A DNA stretch of 40,119 nt from an uncultured Aquimarina sp. (GCA_947493495.1 CANLRN010000036.1:1-40119); one strand, 5' to 3'. Counted from the stretch's first letter, positions 1-11,305 are shown. Notes: generated by a model from the letters alone, not told the origin. Program-made: numbers and translations.

Positions 1-1
1 T

Positions 2-64
2 GGCAATGAAAAAAAGAAAAAGAAGATTGTGAAACAACCTTACAATCAGCTTATTAAAATTTAG
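2..64 (+). CDS. C-terminal tail of an unidentified protein (cut by window edge)
   Basis: An open frame runs from the window edge to a TAG stop at 62-64 and encodes about 20 residues, rich in lysine (GNEKKKKK) and ending NQLIKI. The family cannot be identified from this length. It may be the end of a real gene or a chance open frame. The following 239 bases up to the next gene show no convincing feature. Confidence 0.35.
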   Translation, partial: GNEKKKKKIVKQPYNQLIKI

Positions 65-303
65 TTAGATGGAATTCATTAGGAAATCTCTGTCTAACGA
101 GCCAGGTAGATATTCTGGGCAGAAACTACTGCAAAATATAGCGTTTTACTACATTTTAAAGTTTTACCATAGATATAGGTGCTACGCTAAAATTAAGAAA
201 ATATCAGTGTTTATTGCATTGGAAGCTTCTTGACGAAGTCCTAACATATAAACCGAGTTTAATGTACTTATATACCGATTGGGTTAATAATGAGACAATT
301 GTA

Positions 304-1023
304 TTACTTTCTATCTTGCAACGCAAAAACTTTTCTTAATACATCTGTAGTTCTAGAGCTTAACTTGGTTCTGATTTCTCCTTCTTCAATAGATATCATT
401 TTATATATACCAGAAAGCGCTTCTCCTGTAACGTAATCTGTAAGATCTGGATTTACATTATTAGTAAACGGAATGGCATTATATTTTTTAATAATATTAG
501 ACCAAATTTTAGTAGCCCCTACTTTAGAAAACGATTTTTCTATAACAGGGTTAAATTTACCATATAGAGCAGTGCTTGTAGTGCCTTTAAGATATTGAGT
601 AGCTGCATCTTTATTTCCTAATAAAATCTGTTTTGCATCATTAAAAGTAATCTGCTTTACAGCATTTACAAAAATAGGAGTAGCTTCTTTTACAGCATCT
701 TCTGCGGCTCGGTTAAGTACCTTAAGGCCTTCATCTGCTAGGTTACCCAATCCGATATCTCGTAATGATTTATCTACTTTTTGTAATTCACTAGGCAATG
801 CAATTTTTACTAATTGATTTCTGTAAAACCCATCTTTTTGAGTAAGTTTGGTCACTTGTTTAGATATACCCTTATCTAAGGCTTGCCTTAGTCCGTTACC
901 AATATCAACATTACTTAATCCTAGACCTCCTGTGGTTTCTTGAGGTAAATTATCGATGACTTGTTGTAACTCCGCACAACTTGATAATTGAAATATAATT
1001 AGTAGTAAAAAAAAACTTTTCAT
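304..1023 (-). CDS. DUF4197 family lipoprotein
   Basis: 239 residues. The N-terminus is a lipoprotein signal with lipobox LSSC (Cys16), so the mature protein is probably anchored in the periplasm or outer membrane. The rest reads as a DUF4197 protein: the early GLSNVDIGNGLRQAL segment, the conserved YRN...KIALP stretch, and the Y...NP..E.SFSKVGA region, mostly helical, are typical of the family. Length matches the family (about 220-240). No biochemical function is established for DUF4197. It is a single-gene unit, 168 bases downstream of purU on the same strand. It is not obviously in an operon with metabolic partners. Confidence 0.85.
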   Translation of the reverse strand: MKSFFLLLIIFQLSSCAELQQVIDNLPQETTGGLGLSNVDIGNGLRQALDKGISKQVTKLTQKDGFYRNQLVKIALPSELQKVDKSLRDIGLGNLADEGLKVLNRAAEDAVKEATPIFVNAVKQITFNDAKQILLGNKDAATQYLKGTTSTALYGKFNPVIEKSFSKVGATKIWSNIIKKYNAIPFTNNVNPDLTDYVTGEALSGIYKMISIEEGEIRTKLSSRTTDVLRKVFALQDRK

Positions 1024-1191
1024 GATGTAATTTTTGATTTGAGATGTTTGTGATTTATTATAACCCCAAAGTTAATTTTTTAAATAAGAATTACATTGCT
1101 TATGCACTTCAAAAATAAATAAGAAACGATAAAACACATATTTTTTCTTTGCAATGCTATACATACAAAATAGTGATTCAATATATATCCA

Positions 1192-2046
1192 TTACGAAAA
1201 TATAACCGTTTTATTATTATAGACTAATACTTTTCGTTCTATATGATGCTTTATAGCTCTGGATAATACAATTTTTTCTAAGTCACGACCTTTTAGAATA
1301 AAATCTTGCACATTATGAATATGAGATACCCTAACTACTTCTTGATCTATGATAGGCCCTTCATCAAGATCTGAAGTTACATAATGGCTAGTAGCACCAA
1401 TAATTTTTACCCCACGTTCGTATGCAGAGTGATAGGGTTTTGCTCCAGGAAATGCTGGTAAAAATGAATGATGAATATTAATAATTTTATTGGGAAATTG
1501 ATCTACAAAATTGGCTGAAAGGATTTGCATATATCTAGCAAGAACAATAAAACCTACCTTATACTCTTTTAGGAGTGCAATTTGTTCAGCTTCAGCTTCA
1601 GCCTTAGTAGCTTTAGTGACTGGTATATGTTTAAATGGAATATTAAAATTATCTGCTATTGGTTTTAGATCATTGTGATTACTAATAATTATAGGGATCT
1701 TCGCGTGGAGTTCTCCGGATGCATGTCTACTTAGGATATCGTACAAGCAATGATCATATTTAGAAACAAAAAGAGCCATTTTAGGTTTCTTTTCGGCATT
1801 ATACATTTCCCATTGGATATTATAATTTTTGGCTACTATTTCATTAAAAGACTCTTTAAACAATGTGAGTTTTTCTTCATCTTGATCAAACTCACATTCC
1901 AGTCTCATAAAAAATTCGCCTAATTCTCGATCAACATGTTGCTCTATATATACAGTATTTCCTTTTTTTGATAGAATGAAATTAGTTACTGTAGCAATGA
2001 TTCCTTTTTTATCTGGGCAATTAATAAGTAAGGTGGTTTTTTTCAT
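1192..2046 (-). CDS. purU: formyltetrahydrofolate deformylase PurU
   Basis: 284 residues, the usual PurU length. The enzyme hydrolyses 10-formyl-tetrahydrofolate to formate and tetrahydrofolate in the cytoplasm, balancing one-carbon pools and supplying formate for purine synthesis. Residues 1-80 form an ACT domain (starting TTLLINCPDKKGI), normally the allosteric sensor. Residues about 88-275 form the formyltransferase-like domain. The catalytic triad of the PurN/PurU fold is visible as Asn190 and His192 in INIHHSFLP and Asp228 in SDLDEGP, with the expected 36-residue His-Asp spacing. The start follows directly on an AT-rich leader. The 204-base gap to the metalloprotease gene contains that gene's terminator, so purU is probably transcribed alone. 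Confidence 0.95.
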   Translation of the reverse strand: MKKTTLLINCPDKKGIIATVTNFILSKKGNTVYIEQHVDRELGEFFMRLECEFDQDEEKLTLFKESFNEIVAKNYNIQWEMYNAEKKPKMALFVSKYDHCLYDILSRHASGELHAKIPIIISNHNDLKPIADNFNIPFKHIPVTKATKAEAEAEQIALLKEYKVGFIVLARYMQILSANFVDQFPNKIINIHHSFLPAFPGAKPYHSAYERGVKIIGATSHYVTSDLDEGPIIDQEVVRVSHIHNVQDFILKGRDLEKIVLSRAIKHHIERKVLVYNNKTVIFS

Positions 2047-2191
2047 CTGATGATTTAGTAAAAGTTTTGTTTTCGAAATATAAACTTACTATTTAAGACG
2101 TAAAAGAAACTACTAATTGTAGATAAACATAAAACTAGGACCACATTTTTAATTAATTTGAAATATTCTAGAGGTTTTTCTATAATATTCA

Positions 2192-2226
2192 TAAAAAATA
2201 AAGGCTGATTTTAGTAATAATCAGCC
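2192..2226 (-). terminator. rho-independent terminator of the zinc metalloprotease gene
   Basis: On the minus strand GGCTGATT and AATCAGCC form an 8-bp stem around an 8-base loop, followed by TTTATTTTTT. It lies about 25 bases after the metalloprotease stop codon. Confidence 0.8.
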
Positions 2227-2250
2227 CTTGTAAAGAATGAAATGGTAAAA

Positions 2251-4887
2251 CTATTTAATGTCTTCGATTACATTATTTATTAGTGTCTTTAAATGATCTT
2301 TATGGGCTTTGGTTAGTTTGTCACCTGTGCCATTAGAGACCATAGATTTTATTCTTTTTAGATTATATAATGCCATTGATTTTGATGTATATGTATATTG
2401 CAGACTTATGGAATTGGGTCTCGCTTTAGGATTAGACCTAGTACTAGAGGCAATAGTAATCAATTTTTTAGTGTATTCTATTTGTAAATTTTGTCTAAAA
2501 GTATTGATGGAACCAGTAATGTCTTTTTTAAATATAGCTGCATTAAGATCCGTCATAAATTCTGATAATTTGTATTTATTTCCATATAATTCTGAATCTG
2601 TAATTCGCTGCAGTGTATTAGGGTGCAAGATATGATCTAGAATCCTCTTCTGATTACCTAATACTAATGCATGAATTTTTGGATCTTCAGGTCCTCTGAA
2701 AAAGTTATATCCTCGTCGTTGCATAGCGATATAATTATAAAGATCATTAGGGACTTTATAGGCATTTGGAGCAAATACATATGTATTAAGTGCATTCATA
2801 GCTCTTTTCTGATCTTCATAGCTAACAGGGGTAAAAGGTTTGTTATTAAGATCTTGTCCAGCCATACTTCTGTCAACATAGACGCCACCAATAAATCTAG
2901 AGATTACATTTCCTGCAGAAGCATACTGCCCTCGTAGGATATAATATGCTTGTCTCAATTCTTGGTAAGATTGCCCTGTTTTGCTAAACTTTGATTTTAT
3001 TTTACTCATCATATCATTTATCAATTCCATTCTGTTAATTGAATAGGTAATCTGATTATTAGACATATCGCCGATCATCACTCTTGGATCAATTGCTTTA
3101 CCAGGAGCGCGCATATCATCTGCATCATTACCAAAAATTAATTCTGGTTTATGCGATTGATTTGCTATTTTTTCTAATTCACTTTCAGATTTTACTGGAG
3201 TATATCCATATTGAATTGCCCATTTATCATAAGGACCTACACTAGTAGAAAAATAGTGCCCTTGATTTGATTTATCATTAGCAACATTAATCGCTGTATA
3301 ATCCATTACAGAACCAGTAAGGCATTTTCCTTTTATAAAATTAGGATCATTTAATTGTTCTGGAGAGAAAAGCTGACTAGCTTTCATATTATGATTGAGG
3401 CCTAAAGTATGACCTACTTCATGCATAATAAGTTCTTTCATAGCTTCCATACGCATACCTTTCATTTCATTGTCATTAGCCCCAGTAGCAGCAAGAACAG
3501 CCTGCCCAAATAGCAAATTCTCTTGCATTATGTGACCATAAGAACAGTATAAACTCTTGTCTGTATGTGCCATTGCAAAATCTGTAGATTCTTCCTGATC
3601 GTATGCAGTAAGGTTAAATAATCTATCAAACATAACACGATTTGTATGATATACATATTCTAACATAATATCAGCACCCATAATCTCTCCTGTTCTTGGG
3701 TTTACAAAACTAGGCCCATATCCCCCAAACGGAGGCCTTGGAGAAGATGTCCATCTTAATACATTATACCTAATATCTCCAGCATCCCAGGTAGCATCAT
3801 CTGGTTGTATTTTTACCGATATTGCATTTTTAAAACCTGCTTTTTCGAATGCTTTATTCCATTCTAATACAGCTTCTTTAATGGTTTCTCTAAATTCTAT
3901 AGGTGTTGTATTTTCTATCCACCATTCTATAGGTTTTACAGGTTCTGAAATTGCTTGCTCAGGATTTTTTTTTATTAGATTCCATCGCTGAACTAAATCT
4001 CTATATGGAGTAGCACTTGTGGAAGTCATATCAGTAACCTCTGTTAAGAAATATCCGATTCTTGGATCATCAAATCTAGATTGGTACTCATTTTCTGGCA
4101 TGGCAATCAGACTATGTTCTACCTTGATCGTAACATTTCTACCATCCGTGACAGCATTAGATCCTCCATTAAGTGTAGCGGATTTAGAATATACATAATG
4201 ACTATTAATAGTTGTGTTTTTAGGATAGTTTTTAATAGTCTTTATTTTTGTTTTTTCTTTGCTAAGAGTACCTAACTTAAAAGCAAACGGAGATTGCCCA
4301 GGAACATTAGGAGCCTTAATTTGTTCAAAAGTTTCTTTAAGAAAAAGATCATCAGATTTGATTAAATACAACCCTCTCTTTTCATCTTTAGCTTCGATTT
4401 TTAGACTAGCCATAATTCCTTCACTAATATTGGCTTCAGAAGCATTTGATAATGCGCTATTTTTATCAAAATAATAAGAGGCATTTTGTGTGGTGAATTC
4501 AATTTTATTATAGTGTTTTTTGATTTTAAAAACCTTATTATCTAGATATGCTCCTCTAAAAAAACCTGCCTCTAAGACCCCATCAGAAACCTGACTAAAA
4601 TAAATATACTCTTTACCTATTTGTTCTTTATTGATTAACATTTTAGTAGTGCCATCGATAGTATCGCGATAGATAGTAAATAACCCTTCGATTTTTTCAC
4701 TTTTCTTAGTGAGTTCTTCTATAGTTTTTTCTTTGTCCTTCTTTTTTGAAGCATCTACTTGCTCTGTTTTTTCTTTTTTCTCTTTTTTCTTTTTCTTACG
4801 TTGTGCTTCAATATTCTGAATGCCTATACTTGTAATAAAAAGAAGGCTTAAGAAAAATAATTTGTTTTTTGATGATGTAATTTTCAT
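2251..4887 (-). CDS. secreted zinc-dependent metalloprotease (DUF5117/DUF4953 type)
   Basis: 878 residues with an N-terminal signal peptide ending near IEAQ, followed by a very basic, low-complexity lysine/glutamate linker (residues about 30-60). The extended zinc site HEVGHTLGLNH is at about residues 489-499, the HExxHxxGxxH signature of metzincins. The N-terminal DUF5118/DUF5117-like region and the catalytic DUF4953-like region, including the RWTSSPRPPFGGYGPS segment, match the large Bacteroidota metalloprotease family commonly annotated as zinc-dependent metalloprotease. Substrates are not known. The protein is probably periplasmic or exported. No T9SS sorting domain is visible at the C-terminus. 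It is divergent from icmF, separated by 265 bases. Confidence 0.9.
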   Translation of the reverse strand: MKITSSKNKLFFLSLLFITSIGIQNIEAQRKKKKKEKKEKTEQVDASKKKDKEKTIEELTKKSEKIEGLFTIYRDTIDGTTKMLINKEQIGKEYIYFSQVSDGVLEAGFFRGAYLDNKVFKIKKHYNKIEFTTQNASYYFDKNSALSNASEANISEGIMASLKIEAKDEKRGLYLIKSDDLFLKETFEQIKAPNVPGQSPFAFKLGTLSKEKTKIKTIKNYPKNTTINSHYVYSKSATLNGGSNAVTDGRNVTIKVEHSLIAMPENEYQSRFDDPRIGYFLTEVTDMTSTSATPYRDLVQRWNLIKKNPEQAISEPVKPIEWWIENTTPIEFRETIKEAVLEWNKAFEKAGFKNAISVKIQPDDATWDAGDIRYNVLRWTSSPRPPFGGYGPSFVNPRTGEIMGADIMLEYVYHTNRVMFDRLFNLTAYDQEESTDFAMAHTDKSLYCSYGHIMQENLLFGQAVLAATGANDNEMKGMRMEAMKELIMHEVGHTLGLNHNMKASQLFSPEQLNDPNFIKGKCLTGSVMDYTAINVANDKSNQGHYFSTSVGPYDKWAIQYGYTPVKSESELEKIANQSHKPELIFGNDADDMRAPGKAIDPRVMIGDMSNNQITYSINRMELINDMMSKIKSKFSKTGQSYQELRQAYYILRGQYASAGNVISRFIGGVYVDRSMAGQDLNNKPFTPVSYEDQKRAMNALNTYVFAPNAYKVPNDLYNYIAMQRRGYNFFRGPEDPKIHALVLGNQKRILDHILHPNTLQRITDSELYGNKYKLSEFMTDLNAAIFKKDITGSINTFRQNLQIEYTKKLITIASSTRSNPKARPNSISLQYTYTSKSMALYNLKRIKSMVSNGTGDKLTKAHKDHLKTLINNVIEDIK

Positions 4888-5152
4888 TTTAAAAATATTT
4901 ATTTTTTGATAATAGCTGAAAGGTATTATTTTCTAGACATAGCACTATGAAATTTAACATTTCTATTAACACAATATGAATATAGAAAAGTAGAATGTTT
5001 AAATTTTTATGTTTTTAGAGAATGAGTAACTCTATTAAACGATAAGTAATAGAATAGTGATAGTTGTCTTGTAAATTATATTATTCTAAAAAAATAGTCA
5101 TTTTAGATGCGTATTTCATAAATTAGCAACAATATAATATCTCTTTGTATTC

Positions 5153-8100
5153 ATGGAACAGATTGCACCCTATAAACCAAAAAATAAAGTCAGAATAGTT
5201 ACTGCAGCATCATTGTTTGATGGTCATGATGCGGCAATTAATATCATGCGTCGTATCATACAGTCTACAGGAGTAGAAGTAATACATTTGGGACATGATC
5301 GTAGTGTAGAAGAAGTAGTCAATTGCGCAATACAAGAAGATGCAAATGCTATTGCGATGACTTCTTATCAAGGAGGGCACAATGAATATTTTAAGTATAT
5401 GTATGATTTGTTGCAAGAAAAAGGGGCAACACATATCAAAATATTTGGAGGTGGAGGAGGAGTGATCCTTCCTTCAGAAATAAAAGAGTTGATGGATTAT
5501 GGAATTACTAAAATCTATTCTCCAGATGATGGTAGAGAGATGGGATTACAAGGAATGATTAATGATCTGGTTAAGCAGTCTGATTTTCCGATTGGAAATA
5601 CCCTTAATGGAGAGGCAGATCATTTGGTAGCAAAGGAGATAGGATCTATTGCTAGAGTAATTTCTGCAGCAGAAAACTTTCCTGATATTGCCAAGGATAC
5701 ACTGAATAAAATTCATAAAAAAAATAAAACATCAAAAACTCCAGTTTTAGGAATTACAGGAACAGGAGGAGCAGGAAAATCTTCTTTGGTAGATGAATTG
5801 GTGCGTCGTTTTTTAATTGATTTCTCTAACAAAACAATAGGGCTGATCTCTGTAGATCCATCCAAAAGAAAAACGGGTGGAGCCTTGTTGGGAGATCGTA
5901 TCCGCATGAATGCAATTAATTCACCTAGGGTATATATGCGTTCGCTGGCTACCAGACAATCAAATTTAGCGTTGTCTAAATATGTCGCAGAAGCAATCGA
6001 GGTTTTGAAAGCTGCAGAATTTGATCTTATTATTCTAGAAACTTCAGGAATTGGACAATCAGATACAGAAATTTTAGAACACAGTGATACTTCTTTATAT
6101 GTAATGACTCCAGAATTTGGCGCAGCAACCCAGTTGGAAAAAATAGATATGCTAGATTTTGCAGATTTGGTAGCGATCAACAAATTTGATAAAAGAGGTT
6201 CTCTAGATGCCTTACGAGACGTGAAAAAACAATATATGCGTAATCATCAACTATGGGATACTCCACAGGATGAATTGCCTGTGTATGGAACCATTGCTTC
6301 CCAATTTAATGATCCAGGGATGAATACGCTGTATAAGGCAATAATGGACAAAGTAGTTGAGAAAACAGGGGCAGATTTAAAATCTGATTTTCATATTTCT
6401 AAGGAAATGTCAGAAAAGATATTCGTAATCCCGCCAAGTAGAACTCGCTATTTATCCGAAATCTCAGAAAATAATAGGACGTATGATAAAACGGTAGATA
6501 TGCAGGTAGAAGCTGCTCAAAAACTCTATGGTATCTATAAAACGATATGTAGTGTTCTTGATCGGGATTTTCTGGATTTATCCAAAAATGGAATCGACGA
6601 AGAAATTTTAAGAAAACTTAAAAATGATACAAACGAAGATTTTGTTAAACTACTCTTGGCAGAATTTGATAGAGTAAAACTTAATCTAGACCCTTATAAC
6701 TGGGAAATAATATTAGGTTGGGGAGCAAAAGTCCAGAAATATAGAGACCCTATTTATACTTTTAAGGTTAGAGATAAAGAAATAAAAATCGAAACTCATA
6801 CAGAATCCTTATCGCATAGTCAGATCCCTAAAGTAGCCTTGCCAAAATACGAAGGTTGGGGTGATATCTTAAAATGGTGTCTACAAGAAAATGTTCCTGG
6901 AGAGTTTCCTTTTGCATCAGGTTTATATCCTTTTAAGCGTACAGGAGAAGATCCAACACGTATGTTTGCTGGAGAAGGAGGTCCTGAGCGAACCAACAGG
7001 CGTTTTCATTATGTAAGTTTAGGGATGCCTGCCAAACGCTTATCCACCGCTTTTGATTCGGTTACCTTATATGGAAATGATCCTGGTCACAGACCCGATA
7101 TCTATGGAAAAATAGGGAATGCAGGTGTATCGATTTGCTGTTTGGATGACGCTAAAAAGCTGTATTCTGGTTTTGATCTTACCCATGCAATGACATCTGT
7201 AAGTATGACCATTAATGGACCAGCTCCAATGTTATTAGGATTTTTTATGAACGCTGCAATTGATCAAAACTGCGAGAAGTATATCAAAGAAAATAATCTT
7301 GAAGCTGAGGTTGAGGCTAAAATAAAGAACATATATAAAGAAAAAGGAGTAGAGCGCCCTGCGTATCAAGGAGAACTCCCAGAAGGTAATGATGGATTAG
7401 GCCTTATGTTACTTGGTGTAACCGGAGATCAAGTACTACCAGCAGATATATATGCAGAGATCAAGGCTACCACACTTAATACAGTGCGTGGAACTGTGCA
7501 AGCCGATATTCTCAAAGAAGATCAGGCTCAGAATACTTGTATATTTTCAACAGAATTCGCTCTACGATTAATGGGAGATGTGCAAGAATATTTTATAGAA
7601 AAACAAGTTCGGAATTTTTATTCAGTTTCGATTTCTGGATATCATATCGCAGAGGCGGGAGCCAATCCAATTACGCAATTGGCATTGACACTAGCTAACG
7701 GATTTACGTATGTAGAATATTATCTAAGTAGAGGAATGGATATTAATAAGTTTGGGCCTAATTTATCTTTTTTCTTCTCTAATGGTATCGATCCCGAATA
7801 TGCTGTAATTGGTAGAGTAGCTCGTAAAATTTGGGCAAAAGCCTTAAAAAACAAGTATGGTGCCAATGCTAGAGCACAGATGCTTAAATATCATATCCAA
7901 ACCTCTGGGCGTTCCTTGCATGCGCAGGAAATTGATTTTAATGATATTCGTACGACCTTACAAGCATTGTATGCGATCTATGACAATTGTAATTCATTGC
8001 ATACGAATGCTTATGATGAAGCTATTACTACCCCTACAGAAGAATCTGTAAGGCGTGCTATGGCAATACAGTTGATCATTAATAAAGAATTAGGACTTGC

Positions 8101-8587
8101 TAAAAATGAAAATCCAATTCAAGGATCTTTTATTATTGAAGAATTGACAGATTTAGTCGAAGAAGCAGTATTGACAGAATTTGATAGAATTACAGAACGA
8201 GGCGGTGTATTAGGTGCTATGGAAACCATGTATCAACGCAGTAAAATACAAGAAGAAAGTCTATACTATGAAACGTTGAAACATACGGGAGCATTTCCAA
8301 TAATTGGAGTGAATACGTTTTTAAGTTCTAAAGGATCTCCAACCGTAACGCCAGGAGAGGTCATCCGAGCTACTGAAGAAGAAAAGCAATATCAGATTAC
8401 GATGCTTAGTAATCTCCATAAAGGAAATGTTAATGAAACCACTGAGTTATTAAAAGATTTACAAGAAAAAGCGGTTACTAATCAGAACATTTTTGAAGCA
8501 TTAATGGAAGTATGTAAGAAATGTTCTTTAGGCCAAATTACTTCTTCATTATTTGAAGTGGGTGGGCAATATCGTAGGAATATGTAA
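5153..8587 (+). CDS. icmF: fused isobutyryl-CoA mutase IcmF
   Basis: 1144 residues, in the size range of IcmF (about 1090-1150). The enzyme uses adenosylcobalamin to interconvert isobutyryl-CoA and n-butyryl-CoA. It fuses three parts. A B12-binding domain lies at residues about 10-145, with base-off motif DGHDAA and glycine stretch GGGGG. A MeaB/MeaI-type GTPase chaperone has its P-loop GTGGAGKSS at about 202-210 and NKFD as the G4 motif. The C-terminal mutase TIM barrel starts at about residue 560. The segment [20 protein letters not shown] is the IcmF-type active-site signature and differs from the methylmalonyl-CoA mutase equivalent, so IcmF is preferred over MCM. It stands alone: no acyl-CoA dehydrogenase or separate MCM gene is adjacent. 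A terminator follows. A role in valine/branched-chain or short-chain acyl-CoA metabolism is inferred from the family. Confidence 0.93.
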   Translation: MEQIAPYKPKNKVRIVTAASLFDGHDAAINIMRRIIQSTGVEVIHLGHDRSVEEVVNCAIQEDANAIAMTSYQGGHNEYFKYMYDLLQEKGATHIKIFGGGGGVILPSEIKELMDYGITKIYSPDDGREMGLQGMINDLVKQSDFPIGNTLNGEADHLVAKEIGSIARVISAAENFPDIAKDTLNKIHKKNKTSKTPVLGITGTGGAGKSSLVDELVRRFLIDFSNKTIGLISVDPSKRKTGGALLGDRIRMNAINSPRVYMRSLATRQSNLALSKYVAEAIEVLKAAEFDLIILETSGIGQSDTEILEHSDTSLYVMTPEFGAATQLEKIDMLDFADLVAINKFDKRGSLDALRDVKKQYMRNHQLWDTPQDELPVYGTIASQFNDPGMNTLYKAIMDKVVEKTGADLKSDFHISKEMSEKIFVIPPSRTRYLSEISENNRTYDKTVDMQVEAAQKLYGIYKTICSVLDRDFLDLSKNGIDEEILRKLKNDTNEDFVKLLLAEFDRVKLNLDPYNWEIILGWGAKVQKYRDPIYTFKVRDKEIKIETHTESLSHSQIPKVALPKYEGWGDILKWCLQENVPGEFPFASGLYPFKRTGEDPTRMFAGEGGPERTNRRFHYVSLGMPAKRLSTAFDSVTLYGNDPGHRPDIYGKIGNAGVSICCLDDAKKLYSGFDLTHAMTSVSMTINGPAPMLLGFFMNAAIDQNCEKYIKENNLEAEVEAKIKNIYKEKGVERPAYQGELPEGNDGLGLMLLGVTGDQVLPADIYAEIKATTLNTVRGTVQADILKEDQAQNTCIFSTEFALRLMGDVQEYFIEKQVRNFYSVSISGYHIAEAGANPITQLALTLANGFTYVEYYLSRGMDINKFGPNLSFFFSNGIDPEYAVIGRVARKIWAKALKNKYGANARAQMLKYHIQTSGRSLHAQEIDFNDIRTTLQALYAIYDNCNSLHTNAYDEAITTPTEESVRRAMAIQLIINKELGLAKNENPIQGSFIIEELTDLVEEAVLTEFDRITERGGVLGAMETMYQRSKIQEESLYYETLKHTGAFPIIGVNTFLSSKGSPTVTPGEVIRATEEEKQYQITMLSNLHKGNVNETTELLKDLQEKAVTNQNIFEALMEVCKKCSLGQITSSLFEVGGQYRRNM

Positions 8588-8631
8588 TTGAAGTATTTTT
8601 TTTCAATTTTAATAATATCAAGAACTTATAG

Positions 8632-8661
8632 AATCCCGCTTTGACGCGGGATTTTTCTTTT
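8632..8661 (+). terminator. rho-independent terminator after icmF
   Basis: AATCCCGC and GCGGGATT form a perfect 8-bp stem around a 6-base loop, followed by a T-rich tract, 45 bases after the icmF stop. It separates icmF from the amidohydrolase gene. Confidence 0.85.
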
Positions 8662-8699
8662 CTGTTAGTTTTTCTATCTTTAGAGAAACACAATTCATC

Positions 8700-10031
8700 A
8701 TGAAAAGAATACTCATAATATTATTCCTTGTTTGCTGTAGCGCTTTTGGACAGCAAAAATCATTAAAAGCTTTAGTCGGTGGAACACTAATAGATGGATT
8801 TGGAGCTACACCTATAAAAAATAGTGTGATAATCATTGAGAATGATAAAATCAAAGCTATTGGTACAATAGAAACCTTAAAAGTACCTGCAAATGCAGAA
8901 GTAATTTCTACAGAAGGGATGTCAGTATTGCCTGGACTTTGGGATATGCATGTGCATACAATGATTAATGGTCATGCCGATTATACGTATTGGGATAAAA
9001 CGTATCCACCATTATTAGAGGATGTAATCATGCCTTCATCAGCAGAGCAATTATTAATGGCAGGAGTAACTAGTGCTAGAGATCTTGGAGGTCCGCTTAA
9101 AGAAAGTATTTCTGTTAGAGATCGTATTAATAAAGGAGAAATCCCAGGAGCTACCTTATATGTTTCAGGACCATTTATCCAAAAGAAACCGTATCCGGGA
9201 ACCGAAGCATTTCGTTGGGGGATTAATGGGGCAGAGGATGCCAAAAAGAAAATCAAAAAATTAGCAGATGCAGGTGTAGATTGTGTAAAACTGATCGATC
9301 AAGATCAAATGACTACTACAGAATTAAAAGCGGTAGTCGATACGGCTCATAAGTACAATTTAAAAGTAGTTGCTCACGGACATCGACCACAAGAAATAAG
9401 AGCAGGACTTACCGCTAATGTAGATTGTTTTGAACATACTGGTTTGTCATCAGCTCCAAGATATCCAGATGATGTGATGGAAGCGATAAAAGAACGTACA
9501 GCTCAGATGAATCTTGGGCCGTTATTTTGGTGTCCTACAGTAGAAGGATTATATAACTATGAATATGTAAGGGATCATGGAGAGCATCTTGATAATGATT
9601 CTTGGCATAGAGGGCTTCATGATACTATAATCACAGACATAAAAAATAGTTTTGTGCATAAAGATCGTTTACCATATTTTCAATTAACACCTCTACGAAA
9701 ACCAACATTAGAAACTAAAATTAAGCAGTTAATGGAGGCAGGAGTAGTGTTAATGATTGGAACTGATAGTGGTATCCCGATGAAATTTCATAGTCAATCC
9801 ACTTGGAATGAGTTAGATGTCTGGGTAAATGAATTTGGGATAGATCCTATGTATGCAATAAAAGCAGCTACGTATTGGCCATCAGTTTGGATGGGAGTTT
9901 CGGATAAAGTTGGTACTGTTACAGAAGGTAAGTTTGCTGATATTATAGCGGTAAAAGGAGATGTTTTAAGACATGTAAACTTATTGCAAGATGTTGATAT
10001 GGTGATTAAACACGGTAAAAGATATAAATAA
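8700..10031 (+). CDS. secreted amidohydrolase family protein
   Basis: 443 residues with a signal peptide (MKRILIILFLVCCSAFGQ), so it is probably periplasmic. It has the metal-dependent amidohydrolase layout. A small N-terminal beta-sandwich half (GGTLIDGFG) is followed by the TIM barrel opening with the HxH metal site WDMHVHT (His84, His86). A lysine in CVKLIDQD is the usual carbamylated-lysine position. Further ligand candidates are His in AHGH and FEHTG, then the catalytic Asp in GTDSG. The C-terminal half closes the sandwich (GKFADIIAVKGD). The family contains prolidases, imidazolonepropionases and related hydrolases; the substrate cannot be assigned. It has its own upstream terminator and is followed 74 bases later by an unrelated secreted protein. 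Confidence 0.88.
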   Translation: MKRILIILFLVCCSAFGQQKSLKALVGGTLIDGFGATPIKNSVIIIENDKIKAIGTIETLKVPANAEVISTEGMSVLPGLWDMHVHTMINGHADYTYWDKTYPPLLEDVIMPSSAEQLLMAGVTSARDLGGPLKESISVRDRINKGEIPGATLYVSGPFIQKKPYPGTEAFRWGINGAEDAKKKIKKLADAGVDCVKLIDQDQMTTTELKAVVDTAHKYNLKVVAHGHRPQEIRAGLTANVDCFEHTGLSSAPRYPDDVMEAIKERTAQMNLGPLFWCPTVEGLYNYEYVRDHGEHLDNDSWHRGLHDTIITDIKNSFVHKDRLPYFQLTPLRKPTLETKIKQLMEAGVVLMIGTDSGIPMKFHSQSTWNELDVWVNEFGIDPMYAIKAATYWPSVWMGVSDKVGTVTEGKFADIIAVKGDVLRHVNLLQDVDMVIKHGKRYK

Positions 10032-10105
10032 GATTAATAATGAAAATAGTAAACTATAGGTTGCGGCAAGATTTTTGATTATAGATGTAGCATCAAAAAC
10101 ATCTT

Positions 10106-11305
10106 ATGAACTTTTACAAATACCTTGTAATACTCTTATTTACTCTTCTTGTTCATTCTTTCGGGACATCCCAGACGAAACAAATTATTATTGTTGATGA
10201 GTTTACTAGTAAACCAATAGAAGGAGTTCATTTGTTATATACTAATCTAGAAGAAGGAAGCTATACAAATGCTGATGGTGCTGCAAATTTTATCATTAGA
10301 GAAGAGTTATTAACCATCTCTCATCTGAATTACCAAGATTTAACGATACCTCCAAAAGAAATAACACTGTTAAATACTATTTCTTTAAAACCCAATGATG
10401 TTCAGTTAGATGAGGTAATTGTTAACTCTTTTGATTTAAGAAAAGCGTTGCAATATGTAATGGATAATTATTATAGCCTATACGTGGATTATCCAACAGA
10501 AAAAGAATGTTCTTTTAAGGAAACCCTATTGGTGGATGATAAAATACATCGTCTTATTCTTTCAGATCTTAAAATTTGGACAAAAGACGCAGGTTTTAAT
10601 AATAGAAAACTAGAAAAAAACATAAAACTTAAGTTAGGTGCTGTTAGTCAAAACAAGAATGTTCCCATGGATTTTGACATTAATGATAAGGGAGAGTCTA
10701 ATCCAGAATCAAGCGGACACATCGTAACTAAAAGTCTATTGTTTAATACATACTTGGATGCTGCTATAGCTGGTTTTTTGAAATATTCTGGAATGATAGA
10801 GGAGACGGTAGAAGTATCTTCATCTGATGTTATTATAGTTTCTTTTACTACAGATTGGAAGAACGTTAATGAAATAGCTAATCGAACAAAAGGTAGGTTT
10901 GTTTTTGATAAAAAAACAAAAGCAGTTATCGAGTTTGTAAAAAAGACTGAATTACGCAATGATATAAAGAAAAAGACTTCTACCTTTTCTAATAGAGAAT
11001 ATTCATATGAAAGTAAAAGCCAGGTTATTTCTTATAATTTTGCTAAGAAAGTTGATGAAAAATATAGTCTAAGTAAATTTAGTATTGAAGGTAATGTGAC
11101 TTTATCTTATGATAACAAAAACTATGATACTAAATTTAAAAACGATCTTTTCGTTCTAAAAGAATCCAAAAAAAGGAGGTTTGGAAATACTGAAGTAGTA
11201 GATTTAGAACAACCAATTTACAAAATGTTGCCGTCTAATGTGATTAATTCTAATGCTATTGTATTAACTGCAAAAGAGAAAGAATTTTTAGAGTCAGAAG
11301 ATTAA
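10106..11305 (+). CDS. secreted carboxypeptidase-regulatory-like (CarboxypepD_reg) protein
   Basis: 399 residues. A signal peptide (about residues 1-22) is followed by a CarboxypepD_reg-type beta-sandwich at about residues 25-100: IIIVDEFTSKPIEGVHLLY, the G-x-YTNADG turn, then LDEVIV. The remaining 300 residues are beta-rich, lack a TonB plug/barrel and resemble the generic flavobacterial 'carboxypeptidase-like regulatory domain-containing' proteins that sit in the periplasm or outer membrane. Function is unknown. The region before it has no terminator, so cotranscription with the amidohydrolase is possible but not shown. Confidence 0.75.
   Translation: MNFYKYLVILLFTLLVHSFGTSQTKQIIIVDEFTSKPIEGVHLLYTNLEEGSYTNADGAANFIIREELLTISHLNYQDLTIPPKEITLLNTISLKPNDVQLDEVIVNSFDLRKALQYVMDNYYSLYVDYPTEKECSFKETLLVDDKIHRLILSDLKIWTKDAGFNNRKLEKNIKLKLGAVSQNKNVPMDFDINDKGESNPESSGHIVTKSLLFNTYLDAAIAGFLKYSGMIEETVEVSSSDVIIVSFTTDWKNVNEIANRTKGRFVFDKKTKAVIEFVKKTELRNDIKKKTSTFSNREYSYESKSQVISYNFAKKVDEKYSLSKFSIEGNVTLSYDNKNYDTKFKNDLFVLKESKKRRFGNTEVVDLEQPIYKMLPSNVINSNAIVLTAKEKEFLESED

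Noticed and set aside
5713..6183. 156-codon open frame on the minus strand inside icmF
   Set aside because: It is antisense to the well-conserved GTPase part of icmF, and its product (serine/isoleucine-rich) has no recognisable features.
8632..8661. CCCGC hairpin after icmF as part of the repeat at 20503
   Set aside because: It shares only AATCCCGCTTT; the stem plus T tract and location fit a normal terminator.
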